Counted from the stretch's first letter, positions 44,127 to 53,448 are shown. The stretch is 60,194 nt of DNA from Achromobacter denitrificans NBRC 15125 (GCF_001571365.1 NZ_BCTQ01000039.1:1-60194), one strand, 5' to 3'. The notes: a model not told the origin generated them from the letters alone. Translations and numbers: made by a program.

Positions 44127-45002
44127 CTATTTCGGCGGCAGCGAGCCTGCCGGATCGACGGCCTGGCCGTCGTAGCGCAGCTCGAAGTACAGGCCGACCT
44201 GCTTGCTGTCGCTGTTGCCCATTTCGGCGATCTTCTGCCCCTGGCTCACGCGCTGCCCTTCCTTCACCAGCAGTTTGCTGTTGTGGGCGTAGATGCTCAG
44301 GAAGCTGGCGTTGTGCTTCACGATGACCAGATGGCCGTAGCCGCGCAGGCCGCTGCCCGAATAGGCCACCGTGCCCGGCGCCGCGGCCACCACCGGCGTG
44401 CCCGAGGCGTTGCTGATGACGATGCCGTTGGAGCCGGAGCCGTCGTAGCCGCGGGTGACCTTGCCCTGCGCGGGCCAGACCAGCGATATCGCCCCCGGCG
44501 GCGCGGTGCGCCGCCGCGCCGAGGACGTGGTCGCCGGCCTGGACGTCTGCGCGCGGCTCGTGGCCTTGCTCGGCGCGGGCGCGCGCGCCTGGCCGGCGGG
44601 CGGCTCGACCCGCAGCACTTGCCCGACCTCGATGGCATTGGCGTTGGACAACTTGTTCCAGCGGACCAGGTCGCTCACGCTGGCGCCCTGCTTGCGCGCG
44701 ATCTGGGTCAGCGTATCGCCCGACTGGACGCGGTAGTAGCCGGGCTGGACCTTGGTGGTGCCGCAGGCCGTCAGCAGGACCAGCAGCGCGATCCCCAGCA
44801 GCCCCATCCAGCGGCGCAAGGGCGGGCTCGTCCGGCGCGGGCCCGCGGCCGGCGCGGCGGGAGACGGGGCGGAAACGGACAGGGCTGGAGCGTACGAGGA
44901 AAGCACTGAAACCTGGGGCACTGAGATCGGGGGTCGGGATGGAGTGCGTTCAAGGGTACCAAGATTTTCGCGGTTCCGCGCCGGATGCCGAGGCCGGACC
45001 AC
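44127..45002 (-). CDS. nlpD: NlpD-like lipoprotein, LysM plus catalytically inactive LytM domain
   Basis: 291-aa envelope protein. A lipoprotein signal (LLGIALLVLLTACGTT, lipobox LTAC) begins near residue 66; the true start may therefore be the ATG at 44807 rather than 45002. A LysM domain (YYRVQSGDTLTQIARKQG) precedes a LytM/M23 domain (GTVAYSGSGLRGYGHLVIVKHN, SIYAHNSKLLVKEGQRVSQGQKIAEMG). The metal-ligand HxxxD motif is replaced by SNGIVIS, as in E. coli NlpD, so it should activate amidases rather than cut peptidoglycan. The usual neighbours surE, pcm and rpoS are not present. Confidence 0.83.
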   Translation of the reverse strand: MVRPRHPARNRENLGTLERTPSRPPISVPQVSVLSSYAPALSVSAPSPAAPAAGPRRTSPPLRRWMGLLGIALLVLLTACGTTKVQPGYYRVQSGDTLTQIARKQGASVSDLVRWNKLSNANAIEVGQVLRVEPPAGQARAPAPSKATSRAQTSRPATTSSARRRTAPPGAISLVWPAQGKVTRGYDGSGSNGIVISNASGTPVVAAAPGTVAYSGSGLRGYGHLVIVKHNASFLSIYAHNSKLLVKEGQRVSQGQKIAEMGNSDSKQVGLYFELRYDGQAVDPAGSLPPK

Positions 45003-45020
45003 ACGGGTAGAATGCCTGGC

Positions 45021-45455
45021 ATGCCTGCCTTAACCAGACACGTCCGCCTCCAGCACGCCGCAAGCGCCGCTCGCGCGCGGGCCGTGCTGTGGCTGGCGCT
45101 GCTGGCGCTGACGCTGCGCGCGCTGGTGCCGGCGGGCTACATGCCCGACACCCGCGCATTGCATGACGGCCGCCTGGAAGTCACGTTCTGCTCGGCCGCC
45201 GGCGCGCTGCCGTCGTTCGTGCTGGCGCTGCCCGCGGGCGGCAAGGAACAGGCCGGCCACGACACCGCCGGCTCGGGCGCGCAGTGCCCCTTCGGCCTGC
45301 TGGCCCATGTGCTGCCGGCGCCCGCCGCCGCCCCCCCGCCGCTCGTGCTCGCCACCGTGCGGCACGCGCCGCCCAAGCCCGCCCCCGGCGCCCTGCCGTC
45401 GCAAAACGCCCACGGCCCGCCGCTGGGTTCCCGCGCCCCGCCCGCCCTCGCCTGA
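45021..45455 (+). CDS. DUF2946-type protein of the copper-delivery operon
   Basis: 144-aa protein with an N-terminal hydrophobic segment (AVLWLALLALTLRALVPAGYMP) typical of DUF2946, and a His/Cys-bearing middle (CSAAG, GSGAQCPFGLLAH). The HxCPxC motif seen in the gene at 7343 is reduced here to QCPFG. It lies 61 bp before the Sco gene and is probably co-transcribed with Sco and PCuAC. A copper role is inferred. Two ATGs upstream (44985, 45012) are in frame, so the start is uncertain. Confidence 0.62.
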   Translation: MPALTRHVRLQHAASAARARAVLWLALLALTLRALVPAGYMPDTRALHDGRLEVTFCSAAGALPSFVLALPAGGKEQAGHDTAGSGAQCPFGLLAHVLPAPAAAPPPLVLATVRHAPPKPAPGALPSQNAHGPPLGSRAPPALA

Positions 45456-45516
45456 CTCCGCCTTGCCGCGCGGCGCCCCGCCGCGCCCTGTCGATACGTC
45501 AACCGACGAGGTTTTC

Positions 45517-46137
45517 ATGCATTCCCGTTTCCCGCGCGCCGCCGCCGGCGCGCCCTCGCACGCGCCCGATCCGCGGCGCCGCCTGCTGCTGTCTTCTCTC
45601 GCCCTGCTCGCCCTGACGGGCTGCGGCCCCGACGCCCCGAAACTCCACGGCATGGACTTGTCCGGCATGCCGGACGGCGACTTCCAGCTGCAGGACACCG
45701 ACGGCAAGCCCCGCACGCTGGCCGACTACCGCGGCCAGCCGGTGATGCTGTTCTTCGGTTTCACGCAGTGCCCGGACATCTGCCCCACCGCGCTCACGCG
45801 CGCGGTTGAAATCAAGAGCCTGCTGGGCGCGGACGCGGCCAAGCTGCGCGTGCTGTTCATCACCGTCGACCCCGAACGCGACACGCCCGAGATCCTGCGC
45901 GCCTATACCCAGGCCTTCGATCCCGGGTTCGTCGGCCTGCTCGGCGACGCGCAGCAGACGCGCGCCGCGGCCCAATCGTTCAAGGTGTTCTACCAGAAGG
46001 TCCCCACGGGCTCGTCCTACACAATGGACCACACCGCGCTGACCTACGTCATCGACGCCAAGGGCAAGCTGCGCCTCGCCCTGCGCCACCAGCAGACCGC
46101 GCAGGAATGCGCGGACGACCTGCGCACCGTGCTCTGA
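45517..46137 (+). CDS. Sco1/SenC/PrrC-family copper chaperone lipoprotein
   Basis: 206-aa periplasmic lipoprotein (lipobox LTGC, Cys36) with a thioredoxin-like Sco domain. The copper ligands Cys85 and Cys89 (CPDIC) and His172 (MDHTALTYVID) are all present. Sco proteins insert copper or reduce cysteines during cytochrome oxidase assembly. It stands between DUF2946 and PCuAC genes and about 1.4 kb before the RegBA pair. The PrrC/SenC homologue in Rhodobacter is also linked to RegBA. Confidence 0.91.
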   Translation: MHSRFPRAAAGAPSHAPDPRRRLLLSSLALLALTGCGPDAPKLHGMDLSGMPDGDFQLQDTDGKPRTLADYRGQPVMLFFGFTQCPDICPTALTRAVEIKSLLGADAAKLRVLFITVDPERDTPEILRAYTQAFDPGFVGLLGDAQQTRAAAQSFKVFYQKVPTGSSYTMDHTALTYVIDAKGKLRLALRHQQTAQECADDLRTVL

Positions 46138-46162
46138 CGCCCTCATCGAAAAGGAATCCGCA

Positions 46163-46654
46163 ATGAAAGCAATCTCGATCAAGTCCCTGGCCGCCGCCTT
46201 CGCCCTGTGCGCGTTCGCCGGCGCCGCCCCCGCCGCGTTCGCCCAGGACGCCTCCCTGACCGTGCAGGATCCCTGGGTGCGCGCCACCGTGCCCAACCAG
46301 CACGCCACCGGCGTCTTCATGCGCCTGACCTCGGCCGCGCCGGCGCGGCTCGTCGCCGTGGAGTCTCAGGCCGCCAAGCACGTGGAGATCCACGAAATGG
46401 CCATGCAGGACAACGTCATGAAGATGCGCCAGGTGCCGGGCCTGGACCTGCCCGCCGGCCAGGCGGTCGACCTGAAGCCGGGCGGCTATCACGTCATGCT
46501 GATCGACCTGGCCCGCCAGATCGCGCCGGGCGAGCACGTCGCCTTGACGCTGGTGGTCGAGGACGCGCAGCGCCAGCAGCGGCGCATCGCGGTGGATGCC
46601 GTGGCGCGACCGCTCAACGCCGGCGCCGCGCCCGCCGCCGGCCACGGCCACTGA
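46163..46654 (+). CDS. PCuAC copper chaperone (DUF461)
   Basis: 163-aa periplasmic protein; the signal peptide ends AFAQDASL. The copper-binding motif H-x10-M-x21-H-x-M is exact: His77, Met88, His110, Met112. A short C-terminal GHGH tail adds possible ligands. PCuAC works with Sco to load copper into oxidases. The start lies 25 bp after the Sco stop. Confidence 0.92.
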   Translation: MKAISIKSLAAAFALCAFAGAAPAAFAQDASLTVQDPWVRATVPNQHATGVFMRLTSAAPARLVAVESQAAKHVEIHEMAMQDNVMKMRQVPGLDLPAGQAVDLKPGGYHVMLIDLARQIAPGEHVALTLVVEDAQRQQRRIAVDAVARPLNAGAAPAAGHGH

Positions 46655-46753
46655 GGCGCGGCGCAAGCCGTCCCCATGAAAGCGGACTGACATCTGTGCT
46701 GCACGGTTGAAACACCTTCCGTGCAACAGGCGGCCCGGACGCGCAACGCGGCT

Positions 46754-46789
46754 CCGCGCGCCGGGTCGAATGAAATAGGCCCGGCGCGC
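46754..46789 (+). terminator. Strong hairpin after the Sco-PCuAC genes
   Basis: CGCGCGCCGGG (46754-46764) and CCCGGCGCGCG (46779-46789) form a perfect 11-bp stem with a 14-nt loop, followed by TTCCTTT. This is a plausible terminator for the DUF2946-Sco-PCuAC unit. A third copy of the arm follows near 46798 and could form an alternative stem. An inverted repeat TGCACGG-N12-CCGTGCA lies at 46700-46725. No gene is seen in the 251 bp between 46655 and 46905. Confidence 0.5.
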
Positions 46790-46905
46790 GTTCCTTTCCG
46801 CGCGCCGGGCGAGGCATCGCTCATCCCGGAAATCGTCCGAGGGCAGCATCGCGGACGACGGCGCGGCCGGTCCCGGCCGCATGCTTTGATCGTCAGGAGC
46901 ATTTC

Positions 46906-47262
46906 ATGAAAGCCTCTACCTTATTGCTATGCGCCGGCCTGGCCGCCGCCGCCGGCGCCGCGCAGGCCCAGCCCGCGCAATACTCGCGCGACCTCTACGG
47001 CGACTGGCGCGTCACCTATGCCGCCCCCGCCGCCAAGACCGCGGACCAGGTCAGCGCGGAACTGGCCCAGTCCAAGGCCAGCGGCCAATATAGTTTCGGC
47101 CAGGAAGACTATCCGCCCGCGGTCGCGGCCACCCATCCGGAAAGCCGCGCCCAGGTGGAACAGGAACTGCAGCAGGCCCAGGTCCAGGGCGAAATGGCCT
47201 CGGACGAGGAAGACTATCCCCCGCCCGCCATGGCCCACAGCGGCACGTCCGCCATCCACTGA
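46906..47262 (+). CDS. Small secreted DUF4148 protein
   Basis: 118-aa exported protein; the signal peptide ends AAQAQPAQY. It has two copies of the DUF4148 unit, TADQVSAELAQSKASGQ and SRAQVEQELQQAQVQGE, each followed by an acidic EDYPP stretch. The family is abundant in Burkholderiales and has no known function. Standing just before the RegBA pair, it may be a separate unit; no clear promoter was identified. Confidence 0.78.
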   Translation: MKASTLLLCAGLAAAAGAAQAQPAQYSRDLYGDWRVTYAAPAAKTADQVSAELAQSKASGQYSFGQEDYPPAVAATHPESRAQVEQELQQAQVQGEMASDEEDYPPPAMAHSGTSAIH

Positions 47263-47507
47263 CACGGCGGCCCCTCCGCCATTGCGCATACAGGCGGTTC
47301 CGCCGGCGGCCGATATTAGGGACACCTTTACCGCCCCTCCGCCGGCGTCTCCCCCTGATTCGCCATACAATGCCACGTCATCCGCCGCCGGCGCCTCTGG
47401 AGCGCGCCGGCAGCCGGCGCCCGCCGCGCCGCGCTCCGGATGCCAGCGTTCCGCGCAGCCGGGCGCTTGACCCGCCGGCTGACAGGCCGGCACCTCTGTG
47501 TCTGGAT

Positions 47508-48722
47508 ATGCCCGGTAGTTCCGCCTTTTCCTTCCTGCGTACCCTCTGCAGCCTGCGCTGGCTCGCCATCGCGGGCCAGGCCGCCACCATCCTGCTGGCC
47601 AGCGGCGTGCTCGGCCTCGACCTGCCGCTCGAACCGCTGTGGCTGGGCGTGGGCGCGCTGATCGGCTTCAACGTCTACGCCAGCCTGCGGCTGCGCCACC
47701 GCCGCGACCTGTCCCACGCGACGGCCTTCGGCCATCTGTTCGTGGACATGGCCGTGCTCGCCTGGATGGTGGGCTGGAGCGGCGGCATCAACAACCCGTT
47801 CGGCATGATGTTCCTGATCCTGACCGCGCTGGCGGCCCTGGCGCTGCCGCGCAACTGGGCGCTGGCGGCGGCCGTGGCGGGCATTTCCGGCTATGCGGCG
47901 GCCGCGATCTTCGGCCAGCCGCTGCGCGGCGAGCTGGATACCCACAACCTGCTGCTGTGGGGCATGGGCGCCAACTTCCTGATCTCGGTCGTGGTGGTGC
48001 TGGTGTTCTCGACCCGGCTGGCCTCGGATCTGCGCGCCCGCGAGCGCGAGCTGGCCAGGCTGCGCGAGCGCTTCACCCGCAACGAAGGCATCGTCGCCCT
48101 GGCCACGCATGCGGCGGCGATGGCGCATGAACTGAACACCCCGCTGGCCACCATGACGCTGCTGGCCGACGAGATCGCCGCCGAGATCCAGGACGAAGAC
48201 CTGCGCGCCGACGTCTCCACCCTGAGCCAGTTGCTGGCCCTGTGCCGGGAACGTATCCGCAATCTCGCGGTCCCAACCGCGGTGGACCTGGTCCGCGTGG
48301 TGGGACAATGGCGCCTGATCCGGCCGACCATCGACCTGCAGCGTTCGGGCACCCTGCCCGGCAGCCTGCGGGTGGACCCGGCCATCGCCCACCTGCTCCA
48401 GGCCTTGCTGAACAATGCGGCGGACGCCGGCGAAGCCGCCAACGCGCCGCGCGTGGACCTGCATCTGGAGTATGGCTATGGCGCCCTGCGCGGCGAAGTC
48501 CGGGACTACGGGCGGGGCTTCGACCCCGACCATACCCTGCTGCCGGCCACCAGCCTGTTCAACAGCGGCAAGCCGGGAGGGCTGGGCGTGGGCCTGGCGC
48601 TGTCGCACGCCACGGTCGAACAGCTGGGAGGCGAAATGACCATGACCGCCGCCGAAGAAGGAGGCACCCGCATCCGCTTTTACCTGCCGCTAGGGCAGGC
48701 CCTAGGCACCCCCGGGACTTGA
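47508..48722 (+). CDS. regB: RegB/PrrB/RoxS-type redox sensor histidine kinase
   Basis: 404-aa inner-membrane kinase with six membrane helices in the first 170 residues. The quinone-sensing heptapeptide GGINNPF (residues 92-98) and the H-box MAHELNTPLATM (His207) match RegB. Cys246 in LLALCRERIRNL sits where the redox-active Cys of RegB lies. The ATP domain has N-box LLNNAADAG, DYGRGF and GGLGVGLALSHA. The start at 47508 gives the family N-terminus. It is 5 bp before its regulator gene. Confidence 0.9.
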   Translation: MPGSSAFSFLRTLCSLRWLAIAGQAATILLASGVLGLDLPLEPLWLGVGALIGFNVYASLRLRHRRDLSHATAFGHLFVDMAVLAWMVGWSGGINNPFGMMFLILTALAALALPRNWALAAAVAGISGYAAAAIFGQPLRGELDTHNLLLWGMGANFLISVVVVLVFSTRLASDLRARERELARLRERFTRNEGIVALATHAAAMAHELNTPLATMTLLADEIAAEIQDEDLRADVSTLSQLLALCRERIRNLAVPTAVDLVRVVGQWRLIRPTIDLQRSGTLPGSLRVDPAIAHLLQALLNNAADAGEAANAPRVDLHLEYGYGALRGEVRDYGRGFDPDHTLLPATSLFNSGKPGGLGVGLALSHATVEQLGGEMTMTAAEEGGTRIRFYLPLGQALGTPGT

Positions 48723-48727
48723 ATGTG

Positions 48728-49279
48728 ATGAATCCAACCGATCTTGGCCTGTTGATCGACGACGACGAGCTGTACGTCCGCACGCTGCAGCGCAGCCTGT
48801 CTCGCCGCGGCCTGGAAACCCGAACCGCCACCGGCATCGCCGAAGCCTTGCGCGTGGCCGAGGAAATCCGCCCCGCCTTCGCCCTGGTGGACCTGCGGCT
48901 GGGCGAGGACTCCGGCCTGACCCTGATCCGTCCCCTGCGCGCCCTGCGGGCGGACATGCGGATTCTGCTGGTCACTGGCTATGCCAGCGTGGCCACGGCC
49001 GTCGAGGCCATCAAGCGCGGCGCGGACGATTACCTGCCCAAGCCGGCCACCGCGCCGATGATCCTGCGCACGCTCGGCCTGGTGAAGCCGGAATCCGTTA
49101 CGATCGAAACCACCATGACGCCGTTGCACCGCCTGGAATGGGAGCACATCCACCAGGCCCTGCACGAAACCGGCGGCAACGTCTCGGCCGCCGCCCGCCT
49201 CCTGGGCATGCACCGGCGCTCCTTGCAGCGCAAGCTGGCCAAAAAACCGGGGCCGGAACGCGAAGTGCTCGTGGACTGA
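48728..49279 (+). CDS. regA: RegA/PrrA/RoxR-type response regulator
   Basis: 183-aa regulator. The receiver has the acidic pocket IDDDE, phospho-Asp in ALVDLRLGEDSG, Thr/Lys switch residues (VTGYAS, YLPKPA) and a Fis-type helix-turn-helix at the end (GGNVSAAARLLGMHRRSLQRKL) nearly identical in pattern to RegA. It acts on genes for respiration; three matching DNA boxes lie directly downstream, before cyoA. Confidence 0.9.
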   Translation: MNPTDLGLLIDDDELYVRTLQRSLSRRGLETRTATGIAEALRVAEEIRPAFALVDLRLGEDSGLTLIRPLRALRADMRILLVTGYASVATAVEAIKRGADDYLPKPATAPMILRTLGLVKPESVTIETTMTPLHRLEWEHIHQALHETGGNVSAAARLLGMHRRSLQRKLAKKPGPEREVLVD

Positions 49280-49289
49280 TTTGTGCGGA

Positions 49290-49438
49290 TGCGACATAAG
49301 GTCGCACCCCTGGCTTGTGCGGGTGCGACATATCGTCGCACCTTGGAACCCGCTCTCGGGGCCCTACTCCCCTAGGAAAACCCTAAACCTGCTCCGTCCG
49401 GAGCAGAATCTCCCCAGGGAATGCGACCATTCGTCGCA
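49290..49438 (+). promoter_or_regulatory. Three RegA-like binding boxes upstream of cyoA
   Basis: TGCGACATAAGGTCGCA (49290-49306), TGCGACATATCGTCGCA (49324-49340) and TGCGACCATTCGTCGCA (49422-49438) share TGCGAC-N5-GTCGCA. The first two fit the RegR/RegA consensus GNGRCRTTNNGNCGC with one mismatch. Between boxes 2 and 3 is a perfect hairpin CTGCTCCG-TC-CGGAGCAG (49389-49406) that may end the regA transcript. The sites make the cyo operon a direct target of the neighbouring two-component system. Confidence 0.68.
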
Positions 49439-49441
49439 GGC

Positions 49442-49455
49442 TTGACCCAAATCAA
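49442..49455 (+). promoter_or_regulatory. FNR/ANR-like site upstream of cyoA
   Basis: TTGAC-CCAA-ATCAA matches the FNR consensus TTGAT-N4-ATCAA at 9 of 10 positions. It lies just downstream of the third RegA-like box and 83 bp before the cyoA start. In gamma-proteobacteria FNR/ANR represses cyo when oxygen is low; the same is inferred here. Confidence 0.5.
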
Positions 49456-49537
49456 ACCGATAGGATGGACGTTGCTGCCTAGCAGCATTCCAGTCTGCTG
49501 CTACGCAGCATTTTCCACCTTCCATCCAAGGCTGTAC

Positions 49538-50446
49538 GTGAAACACCCCCTCCTTGCGACCCTTACGCGCATTCTCAGCGTCGGCGCGGTCATGCTGCTT
49601 GGCGGCTGCAACATGGAAATCCTCTCCCCCAAGGGAGATATCGGCATCCAGGAAAGGACTTTGCTGTTCACGACGACCGGGCTGATGCTCATCGTCGTGA
49701 TTCCAGTCATCGTCATGATTCTGGCTTTTGCCTGGAAATACCGCGCCTCCAACACTCAAGCTGACTACCAGCCCAAGTGGGCCCACTCCACGGCGATCGA
49801 AGTCGTGGTCTGGACCATCCCTTGTATCATCGTGGCCATCCTGGCCGTGATCACCTGGCGCTCGACGCATGCGCTGGATCCCTACAAGCCGCTCGTGTCC
49901 GAACACAAGCCGGTGACCATCGAGGTGGTTTCGCTGGATTGGAAGTGGCTGTTCATCTACCCCGAGTACGACATCGCCACGGTCAACGAGATCGCGTTCC
50001 CCGTCGATGTGCCGGTCAACTTCCGGATCACCTCGGCCACGGTCATGAACTCGTTCTTCATCCCCCAGCTGGGCAGCCAGATCTACTCGATGGCCGGCAT
50101 GGAGACCAAGCTGCACCTGAACGCGCGCGAAGCCGGCACCTATGCGGGCATCTCGGCCAACTACAGCGGCGCCGGCTTCTCCGGCATGCGCTTCAAGGCC
50201 ATCGCCATGTCGCAGGAAGGGTTCGACAACTGGATCAAGGAAGCCAAGGCCGCGCCGGCCGCGCTGACCCCCGAGGTCTACGCGGAACTGAGCAAGCGCA
50301 GCGAGCACAACCCGGTCGTCAAGTACTCCTCGGCGCCCCCCGCCATGTTTGATTTCATTCTTGGCAGCACCATGACCAAGATGGCCGGCGTGGACTCCGC
50401 CACGTGCACCCCCACGTCGAACAATCTGATCGCAGGAATTAACTAA
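49538..50446 (+). CDS. cyoA: Cytochrome bo3 ubiquinol oxidase subunit II
   Basis: 302-aa lipoprotein subunit. The lipobox LGGC is followed by two membrane helices and a cupredoxin domain. The copper-A cysteines and histidines are absent ([12 protein letters not shown] where cytochrome c oxidases have the Cys pair), which identifies a quinol oxidase. I choose the GTG at 49538 because it gives a normal lipoprotein signal. The upstream ATG at 49421 lies inside a RegA-like box and would add 39 residues with no signal character. Confidence 0.9.
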   Translation: MKHPLLATLTRILSVGAVMLLGGCNMEILSPKGDIGIQERTLLFTTTGLMLIVVIPVIVMILAFAWKYRASNTQADYQPKWAHSTAIEVVVWTIPCIIVAILAVITWRSTHALDPYKPLVSEHKPVTIEVVSLDWKWLFIYPEYDIATVNEIAFPVDVPVNFRITSATVMNSFFIPQLGSQIYSMAGMETKLHLNAREAGTYAGISANYSGAGFSGMRFKAIAMSQEGFDNWIKEAKAAPAALTPEVYAELSKRSEHNPVVKYSSAPPAMFDFILGSTMTKMAGVDSATCTPTSNNLIAGIN

Positions 50447-50448
50447 CA

Positions 50449-52425
50449 ATGCTCGGGAAACTCACCCTCGAGGCCATTCCGTACCATGAACCCATCGTCA
50501 TGGTTACGCTGGCCGCCGTGTGCCTGGGAGGCCTAGCGGTCTTCGGCGCCATCACCTACTTCGGTAAGTGGAAGTACCTCTGGACGGAGTGGCTGACCAC
50601 GGTCGACCACAAGCGTATCGGCGTGATGTACATCATCGTCGCCCTGATCATGCTGCTGCGCGGATTCGCCGACGCCATCATGATGCGTACCCAGCTGGCG
50701 GTCGCCTCCGCCGACTCTGCCGGCTTCCTGCCGCCGCACCACTACGACCAGATCTTCACCGCCCACGGCGTCATCATGATTTTCTTCATGGCGATGCCCT
50801 TCATCACCGGGCTGATGAACCTCGTCGTGCCGTTGCAGATCGGCGCCCGCGACGTGGCCTACCCGTTCCTGAACTCGCTGAGCTTCTGGCTGTTCGGCGC
50901 CGGCGTCGCGCTGATGATGATCTCGCTGTTCGTGGGCGAATTCGCCGCGACCGGCTGGCTCGCCTATCCGCCGCTCTCCGGGCTGGACTACAGCCCGAGC
51001 GTGGGGGTGGATTACTACATCTGGGCGCTCCAGATATCCGGGCTGGGCACCACGCTTAGCGGCATCAACTTCATCGTGACCATCCTGCGCATGCGCGCGC
51101 CGGGCATGGGCCTGATGAAGATGCCGATCTTCACCTGGACCTCGCTGGTCACCAACGTCCTGATCGTCGCCGCCTTCCCCGTGCTGGCCGCAACGCTCGC
51201 GCTACTGACGATGGACCGCTACCTGGGCACGCACTTCTTCACGAACGACATGGGCGGCAACGTCATGATGTACGTGAACCTGATCTGGATCTGGGGCCAC
51301 CCCGAGGTCTACATCCTGGTGCTGCCGGCGTTCGGCGTGTATTCCGAAATCGTCGCCACCTACGCCCGCAAGACCCTGTTCGGCTACAAGTCCATGGTTT
51401 ACGCCACGGCCGCCATCGGCGTGCTGTCGTTCCTGGTCTGGCTGCACCACTTCTTCACCATGGGCGCGGGAGCCAACGTCAATGCCTTCTTCGGCATAGC
51501 GACAATGATCATCTCGATCCCGACGGGCGCGAAGATCTTCAACTGGCTGTTCACCATCTACCGCGGCCGCCTGCGCATCACCACGCCGGTGCTGTGGACG
51601 CTGGGCTTCATGATCGTGTTCGTCATCGGCGGCATGACCGGCGTGATGCTGGCCATCCCCGGCGTGTCCTTCGTGCTGCACAACAGCCTGTTCCTGATCG
51701 CCCACTTCCACAACACCATCATCGGTGGCGTGGTGTTCGGTTGCATCGCCGGCATGACCTACTGGTTCCCGAAGGCGTTCGGCTTCAAGCTGAACGAGCG
51801 CCTGGGTCGCTATTCGTTCTACTGCTGGTTCGTCGGTTTCTTCCTGGCCTTCATGCCCCTGTACATCCTGGGCTTCAAGGGCATGACCCGCCGCCTGAAC
51901 CACTACGACAACCCCGAATGGCAGCCGTACCTGCTGGTCGCCCTGGCCGGCGCCGCGCTGATCATGCTGGGCATCTGGTTCCTGCTGCAGCAAGTGTTCG
52001 TGTCGGTTCGCCAGCGCAAGCAGAACCAGGACATCACCGGCGATCCCTGGGACGGCCGCACGCTCGAATGGTCGATCTCCTCGCCCGCTCCTTTCTACAA
52101 CTTCGCCCACGTGCCGCACGTCGACTCGCTGGACCAGTTCTGGGAAGACAAGCAGAACGGCAAGGCTTACAAGCGCCCGGCCAAGTACGAAGACATCCAC
52201 ATGCCGAAGAACACCGCCGCCGGCGTATTCATCGGCGCCTTTGGCCTGGTCATGTGCTTTGCCCTGATCTGGCACATCTGGTGGCTGTCCATCGTCGGTT
52301 TCGTCGGCATGATCGGTTCGTTCATCGTCCGCGCCTATGACCGCGACGTCGACTACTGGGTCCCGGCCGCGGAAGTCGAACGCATCGAAAACGCTCACTT
52401 TGACAAAATGCAGAAGGCCGCCTGA
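50449..52425 (+). CDS. cyoB: Cytochrome bo3 ubiquinol oxidase subunit I
   Basis: 658-aa catalytic subunit with 15 membrane helices. The quinol-site residues Arg71, Asp75, His98 and Gln101 and the heme b ligand His106 fall at the E. coli positions. The CuB His and Tyr ([15 protein letters not shown]), the HH pair (LHHFFTMG) and the HFHNTIIGG segment with heme ligands are intact. It starts 2 bp after cyoA. The enzyme reduces oxygen to water and pumps protons. Confidence 0.95.
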   Translation: MLGKLTLEAIPYHEPIVMVTLAAVCLGGLAVFGAITYFGKWKYLWTEWLTTVDHKRIGVMYIIVALIMLLRGFADAIMMRTQLAVASADSAGFLPPHHYDQIFTAHGVIMIFFMAMPFITGLMNLVVPLQIGARDVAYPFLNSLSFWLFGAGVALMMISLFVGEFAATGWLAYPPLSGLDYSPSVGVDYYIWALQISGLGTTLSGINFIVTILRMRAPGMGLMKMPIFTWTSLVTNVLIVAAFPVLAATLALLTMDRYLGTHFFTNDMGGNVMMYVNLIWIWGHPEVYILVLPAFGVYSEIVATYARKTLFGYKSMVYATAAIGVLSFLVWLHHFFTMGAGANVNAFFGIATMIISIPTGAKIFNWLFTIYRGRLRITTPVLWTLGFMIVFVIGGMTGVMLAIPGVSFVLHNSLFLIAHFHNTIIGGVVFGCIAGMTYWFPKAFGFKLNERLGRYSFYCWFVGFFLAFMPLYILGFKGMTRRLNHYDNPEWQPYLLVALAGAALIMLGIWFLLQQVFVSVRQRKQNQDITGDPWDGRTLEWSISSPAPFYNFAHVPHVDSLDQFWEDKQNGKAYKRPAKYEDIHMPKNTAAGVFIGAFGLVMCFALIWHIWWLSIVGFVGMIGSFIVRAYDRDVDYWVPAAEVERIENAHFDKMQKAA

Positions 52426-52428
52426 GCC

Positions 52429-53043
52429 ATGATTCAAGCCGTAGCCACTCACCCCCACGCGGGTCACGACGATCACGCGCATCACGACGATGGATCCAAG
52501 ACCGTATTCGGTTTCTGGGTCTATCTGATGAGCGACTTGCTGATCTTCTCGGTGCTGTTCGCCACGTTCGCGGTGTTGTTCAACGCCACCGCGGGCGGCC
52601 CGACGGGCAAGGAACTGTTCGATCTGAAGTTCGTGCTGGTCGAAACGCTGTTGCTGCTGTTCTCCAGCTTCACCTTCGGCATGGCCAACCTGAACGTGCA
52701 CGCCAACAACAAGAGCCGCGCCATGGGCTGGTTGATGGTGACGTTCCTGTTCGGCGCGGGCTTCATCGCGATGGAAGTCTATGAATTCCATCACCTGATC
52801 TCGATCGGCGCCGGCCCGGGCCGCAGCGCGTACCTGTCGGCGTTCTTCACGCTGATCGGCACGCACGGCCTGCACGTCACGTTCGGCCTGATCTGGATCA
52901 TCGTCCTGCTGGACATGATCCGCCGCCATGGCCTGGACTCGATCAACAAGCGTCGCCTGGCGTGCCTGAGCCTGTTCTGGCACTTCCTGGACATCGTCTG
53001 GATCTGCGTCTTCACCTTCGTCTATCTCATGGGAGCCATCTGA
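52429..53043 (+). CDS. cyoC: Cytochrome bo3 ubiquinol oxidase subunit III
   Basis: 204-aa subunit with five membrane helices ([54 protein letters not shown]). The N-terminus is His/Asp rich ([14 protein letters not shown]). The length equals E. coli CyoC. Its stop TGA shares one base with the cyoD ATG. Confidence 0.94.
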   Translation: MIQAVATHPHAGHDDHAHHDDGSKTVFGFWVYLMSDLLIFSVLFATFAVLFNATAGGPTGKELFDLKFVLVETLLLLFSSFTFGMANLNVHANNKSRAMGWLMVTFLFGAGFIAMEVYEFHHLISIGAGPGRSAYLSAFFTLIGTHGLHVTFGLIWIIVLLDMIRRHGLDSINKRRLACLSLFWHFLDIVWICVFTFVYLMGAI

Positions 53044-53393
53044 TGTCGCACTCCGCTGCGGCCGCACACGGCCACGACGATCACGCCGCCGACCACGGCA
53101 GCCTGAAGTCCTACATCATCGGTTTCGTGCTCTCGCTGCTTCTCACCTTCGGCTCCTTCGGCCTGGTGATGAACGGCGGGCTGTCCCACACCATCACCAT
53201 CATTGGTGTGGTGGCGCTGTGCGTGATCCAGCTGCTGGTGCAGCTGGTGTACTTCCTGCACATGGGCGCATCGAAGTCGGCCCGCGACAACCTCGCCACG
53301 TTCCTGTTCACCGTGATGATCATCGCCATCATCGTCGGCGGTTCGGCATGGGTGCTGTACAACATGAACGTCAACATGGGTCACGCCATGTAA
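53043..53393 (+). CDS. cyoD: Cytochrome bo3 ubiquinol oxidase subunit IV
   Basis: 116-aa subunit with three membrane helices (LKSYIIGFVLSLLLTFGSFGL, VALCVIQLLVQLVYFLHMG, FLFTVMIIAIIVGGSAWVLYNMN) typical of CyoD. The N-terminus is His rich (AHGHDDHAADHG). Last gene of the operon; cyoE (heme O synthase) does not follow, so heme O synthesis must be encoded elsewhere. Confidence 0.93.
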   Translation: MSHSAAAAHGHDDHAADHGSLKSYIIGFVLSLLLTFGSFGLVMNGGLSHTITIIGVVALCVIQLLVQLVYFLHMGASKSARDNLATFLFTVMIIAIIVGGSAWVLYNMNVNMGHAM

Positions 53394-53420
53394 TGACGGC
53401 CTGCCCCTGAGGCAAGCAAA

Positions 53421-53448
53421 CAGGCGCCCTCGGGCGCCTGTTTTTTTT
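53421..53448 (+). terminator. Rho-independent terminator of cyoABCD
   Basis: AGGCGCCC-TC-GGGCGCCT stem followed directly by eight T residues, 28 bp after the cyoD stop. A textbook intrinsic terminator. Confidence 0.92.

Noticed and set aside
49421..49537. ATG at 49421 as the start of cyoA
   Set aside because: It lies inside a RegA-like box and adds 39 residues without signal character; the GTG at 49538 gives a proper lipoprotein signal.
51202..53067. A 621-codon minus-strand open frame opposite cyoBCD
   Set aside because: The composition (Asp, His, Gln, Glu rich) is the complement of membrane-helix codons; cyoBCD are unmistakable on the other strand.
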